NCBI RefSeq assembly: GCF_904846685.1
Contig: NZ_CAJHBQ010000001.1
Coordinates: 1,178,001-1,242,000, forward strand
DNA length: 64,000 nt
Source: Psychrobacter submarinus
GTDB lineage: Bacteria > Pseudomonadota > Gammaproteobacteria > Pseudomonadales > Moraxellaceae
Direction of reading: 5' to 3'
The notes below the pieces were generated by a model. That model worked only from the letters and a program-made list of their open reading frames with translations, was not told the origin of the DNA and made no database searches. Positions 62,389-64,000 of the stretch are shown one piece after another (positions within the stretch are counted from its first letter, which is position 1; the number at the start of each line of letters is the position of its first letter). A program made the position numbers and the translations under genes.

Positions 62389-62438
62389 TAGCATTGGTTG
62401 GCATCACTTAGCATTGTTTAGCATGATTTAGCATTGTC
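62389..62438. repeat. Tandem array, 10 bp x 5
   Basis: Units TAGCATTGGT, TGGCATCACT, TAGCATTGTT, TAGCATGATT and TAGCATTGTC lie between ccmB and ccmA, 31 bases from the ccmA stop codon. The period is about one helical turn. Confidence 0.85.
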
Positions 62439-62469
62439 ATTACTGCAAAACAGTCGTTACCTAAACCCA

Positions 62470-63177
62470 TTACGGTATATCTAAATCTTCGTCATCTGAT
62501 AAATCAGGCTCTAGTGACTCATGTTCTGACAAGTCAAGATACGCTGACAAGTCCAGCACTTGATTGGCCACATTGACGGCCTGATGACTGGTCATTATTA
62601 TCGCTCCTCCTGCCGCAGCAAACGCTTGTAAGCGCTCTTGCATTCGCGCCACCATATCGACATCGAGTGCCGTAAACGGCTCATCAAGTAGCCATAAAGG
62701 GGTGACATCAGGGCTCAACAGGTAAAGGCGGGCTAAAGTAATACGCCGCGTCTGCCCAGCGGATAAGTGGCTTGAGCTGATGGTCTCAAAACCCTGCAAA
62801 CCCACCCAAGCTAAAGCTTCATCAATATCGTAGACGCTTGGCGTTATACCATATAGATTAAGCAAAAAAGTTAGGTTTTGGGCCACAGTGAGATTGGGAT
62901 GAATACCGAGCTGATGCGAGACGTATAATGGTTGCACTGGCAAACCTTGCTGACCTAGATAGTCTATGTGCCCTGTTAATACTGGCAATAGACCTGCTAG
63001 CTGCATCAGCAAGGTGGTTTTACCCGTACCATTAGCACCAATAAGATGACAAATATCGCCAGCTGCTAACTGCAGATCAACGCCCGCGCACAAAGGCGTC
63101 TCACCGCGTTGTACGGTCACATTGTTAAGCGCTAACACCGACATTGTTTGAGTAGCACAAAAAGATGACTCGTCCAT
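62470..63177 (-). CDS. ccmA: Heme exporter ATPase CcmA
   Basis: 235 aa. Walker A GANGTGKTTLLMQ, signature LSAGQTRRITLAR, Walker B LWLLDEPFTALD, H-loop in IIMTSHQ. The C-terminus is an acidic tail (LSEHESLEPDLSDDEDLD) of about 22 residues beyond the usual end. First gene of ccmABCDE on the minus strand; SD AGAGG before ATG 63177. Confidence 0.95.
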   Translation of the reverse strand: MDESSFCATQTMSVLALNNVTVQRGETPLCAGVDLQLAAGDICHLIGANGTGKTTLLMQLAGLLPVLTGHIDYLGQQGLPVQPLYVSHQLGIHPNLTVAQNLTFLLNLYGITPSVYDIDEALAWVGLQGFETISSSHLSAGQTRRITLARLYLLSPDVTPLWLLDEPFTALDVDMVARMQERLQAFAAAGGAIIMTSHQAVNVANQVLDLSAYLDLSEHESLEPDLSDDEDLDIP

Positions 63178-63422
63178 CGAAACCTCTTATCTATTATTGC
63201 CTGAGTATTGCCTTCACAGTTCAATACTCAGGCTCGTAGCGATTTTAGCATTCGCTTAAGAAACGGTCTGTAATCTACAAACTGATTATAAACAATCCTC
63301 ACAAGCATCTCGCACAAACATTCATTAAAAACATCCGTTACCTTCATGTCATAATACGCTATGCTAATACCACCACTGCAAACCTATAGTATAGCAAATA
63401 GTCGAATCTCATAATTTTAAAT

Positions 63423-64000
63423 ATGGCTGTAAATATGACCGCAAATACAACAATAGATACAACATCATCAAAGCCTACAAACAACTCTACGCCTGATACT
63501 TTACAGGGCAACTCATCCGGTCATAATGCCAATAAAGAGCAGCTGGCGGACTCCTCAATTCACAAGCTAATCGAGGCCCAGATTGAGTTTACGCAGCAGT
63601 GGCTCTGTCAGCAAGCTAAGCCGCTGGTCGATGACGCTTGGCAATGGCTTGGTACCCAGCCAATGCGTCAATATATAAGCTGTGAGGACTTGCAGCATCT
63701 TATTAATGACTGGCTCCTCACTCAGCCGATGACTGAAGTCATGCGCACCGATATTAGAGCTATCCTGCAGACTGTGATTTATCATCCTGTCAATGACAAC
63801 GTGCCGTTATCTGAGCTTGTCGATGAGACGCAAGTACAGACGCTAGCGAATTATATCGGCAGTCATCAGCAGCAGCGTAACGGACTGATACACGCGCTCA
63901 TCGGTAATGACACCTTCGCCGATCTGCTGACGCAAACCTTGTATCACGCTATCAATGACTTTATGGAAAGCACGTTAGATAAAGCGGGCGGCGTCGGTAA
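63423..64000 (+). CDS. Unknown protein, 3' end cut by window
   Basis: The frame from ATG 63423 stays open to the window end (192 codons). A Thr/Asn/Ser-rich start of about 40 residues leads into a helical part with Trp-rich segments (WLCQQAKPLVDDAWQWLG, then INDWLLTQPMTEVMR). No signal peptide or membrane helix is visible so far. I do not recognise it; relatives are probably hypothetical proteins of Moraxellaceae. The 245 bases before it are the divergent spacer with ccmA. Confidence 0.65.
   Translation, partial: MAVNMTANTTIDTTSSKPTNNSTPDTLQGNSSGHNANKEQLADSSIHKLIEAQIEFTQQWLCQQAKPLVDDAWQWLGTQPMRQYISCEDLQHLINDWLLTQPMTEVMRTDIRAILQTVIYHPVNDNVPLSELVDETQVQTLANYIGSHQQQRNGLIHALIGNDTFADLLTQTLYHAINDFMESTLDKAGGVG

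Noticed and set aside
62389-62438. CRISPR-like array
   Set aside because: Units of 10 bases follow each other directly with no spacers, and no cas genes are present.

Overview
The window looks like chromosomal DNA of a gammaproteobacterium in the Moraxellaceae, most likely Psychrobacter. The reasons are moderate GC with AT-rich intergenic DNA, a pilG-pilH-pilI-pilJ-chpA twitching cluster, minCDE, a split ccm cluster, oxyR/ahpC/ahpF, a SirB2-type protein, and protein sequences that read as Psychrobacter/Acinetobacter-like. This assignment is recognition from the sequence, not a database result. Most genes are housekeeping; the accessory parts are a reactive-sulfur cluster, a type I restriction-modification locus and several families of small mobile repeats.

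Layout. 1-4.6 kb: end of a methyltransferase, tRNA-Gly(GCC), an M48 lipoprotein protease, BolA, SirB2 and a small lipoprotein. 4.6-11.3 kb: a sulfur cluster with thioredoxin 2, a METTL7-like methyltransferase, a DUF2892 membrane protein and an ETHE1-type persulfide dioxygenase on the minus strand. Divergent to these are a BigR/SqrR-like ArsR repressor, a SulP transporter and two DUF442 sulfurtransferase-like genes, with an IS5-family element inserted in the row. 11.4-18.3 kb: hsdM-hsdS-(AlbA_2/HATPase)-hsdR. An IS630 element cuts hsdS and a small palindromic repeat sits at an internal deletion in the AlbA_2 gene. 18.6-25 kb: a sodium:alanine symporter, then ahpF, a YdcH-like gene, ahpC and oxyR. 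25-33 kb: an HD hydrolase, a TPMT-type methyltransferase, a YgjP-type metalloprotease, then a Fur-box-led iron cluster (imelysin, di-heme DUF1111, imelysin, DUF1513). 33-40 kb: an OmpA-type lipoprotein, an acyltransferase, a membrane protein and minC, minDE. 40-50 kb: the pil-chp chemosensory cluster. 50-55 kb: an orphan HlyD-like adaptor and a two-component pair, in which both the adaptor and the kinase carry long low-complexity insertions inside a domain. 55-58 kb: metNIQ. 58-64 kb: an aldo/keto reductase, ccmABCDE and a partial unknown gene.

How the genes work together. The sulfur cluster fits sensing of persulfide (ArsR), oxidation of persulfide to sulfite (dioxygenase), sulfur transfer (DUF442, DUF2892), anion movement (SulP) and possibly methylation of small thiols or H2S (METTL7-like enzyme). 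The iron cluster fits Fur-controlled periplasmic iron uptake. The pil-chp cluster is compact: its receptor has almost no periplasmic part and no CheR/CheB gene is present here.

Mobile repeats. Family A has 26-bp termini reading GGGCGTGTTGAACATTC inward, is flanked by TA, and has three copies of 277-303 bp plus one 26-bp minimal copy that supplies a stop codon. Family B is a 70-85 bp palindromic repeat with three copies. Four arrays of short tandem repeats lie in spacers next to the 3' ends of minus-strand genes. I did not find a convincing wholly new defence system; the most original leads are the METTL7-like gene in the sulfur cluster, the family A elements with a co-varying internal hairpin, and the domain-splitting insertions in the 50-55 kb signalling genes.
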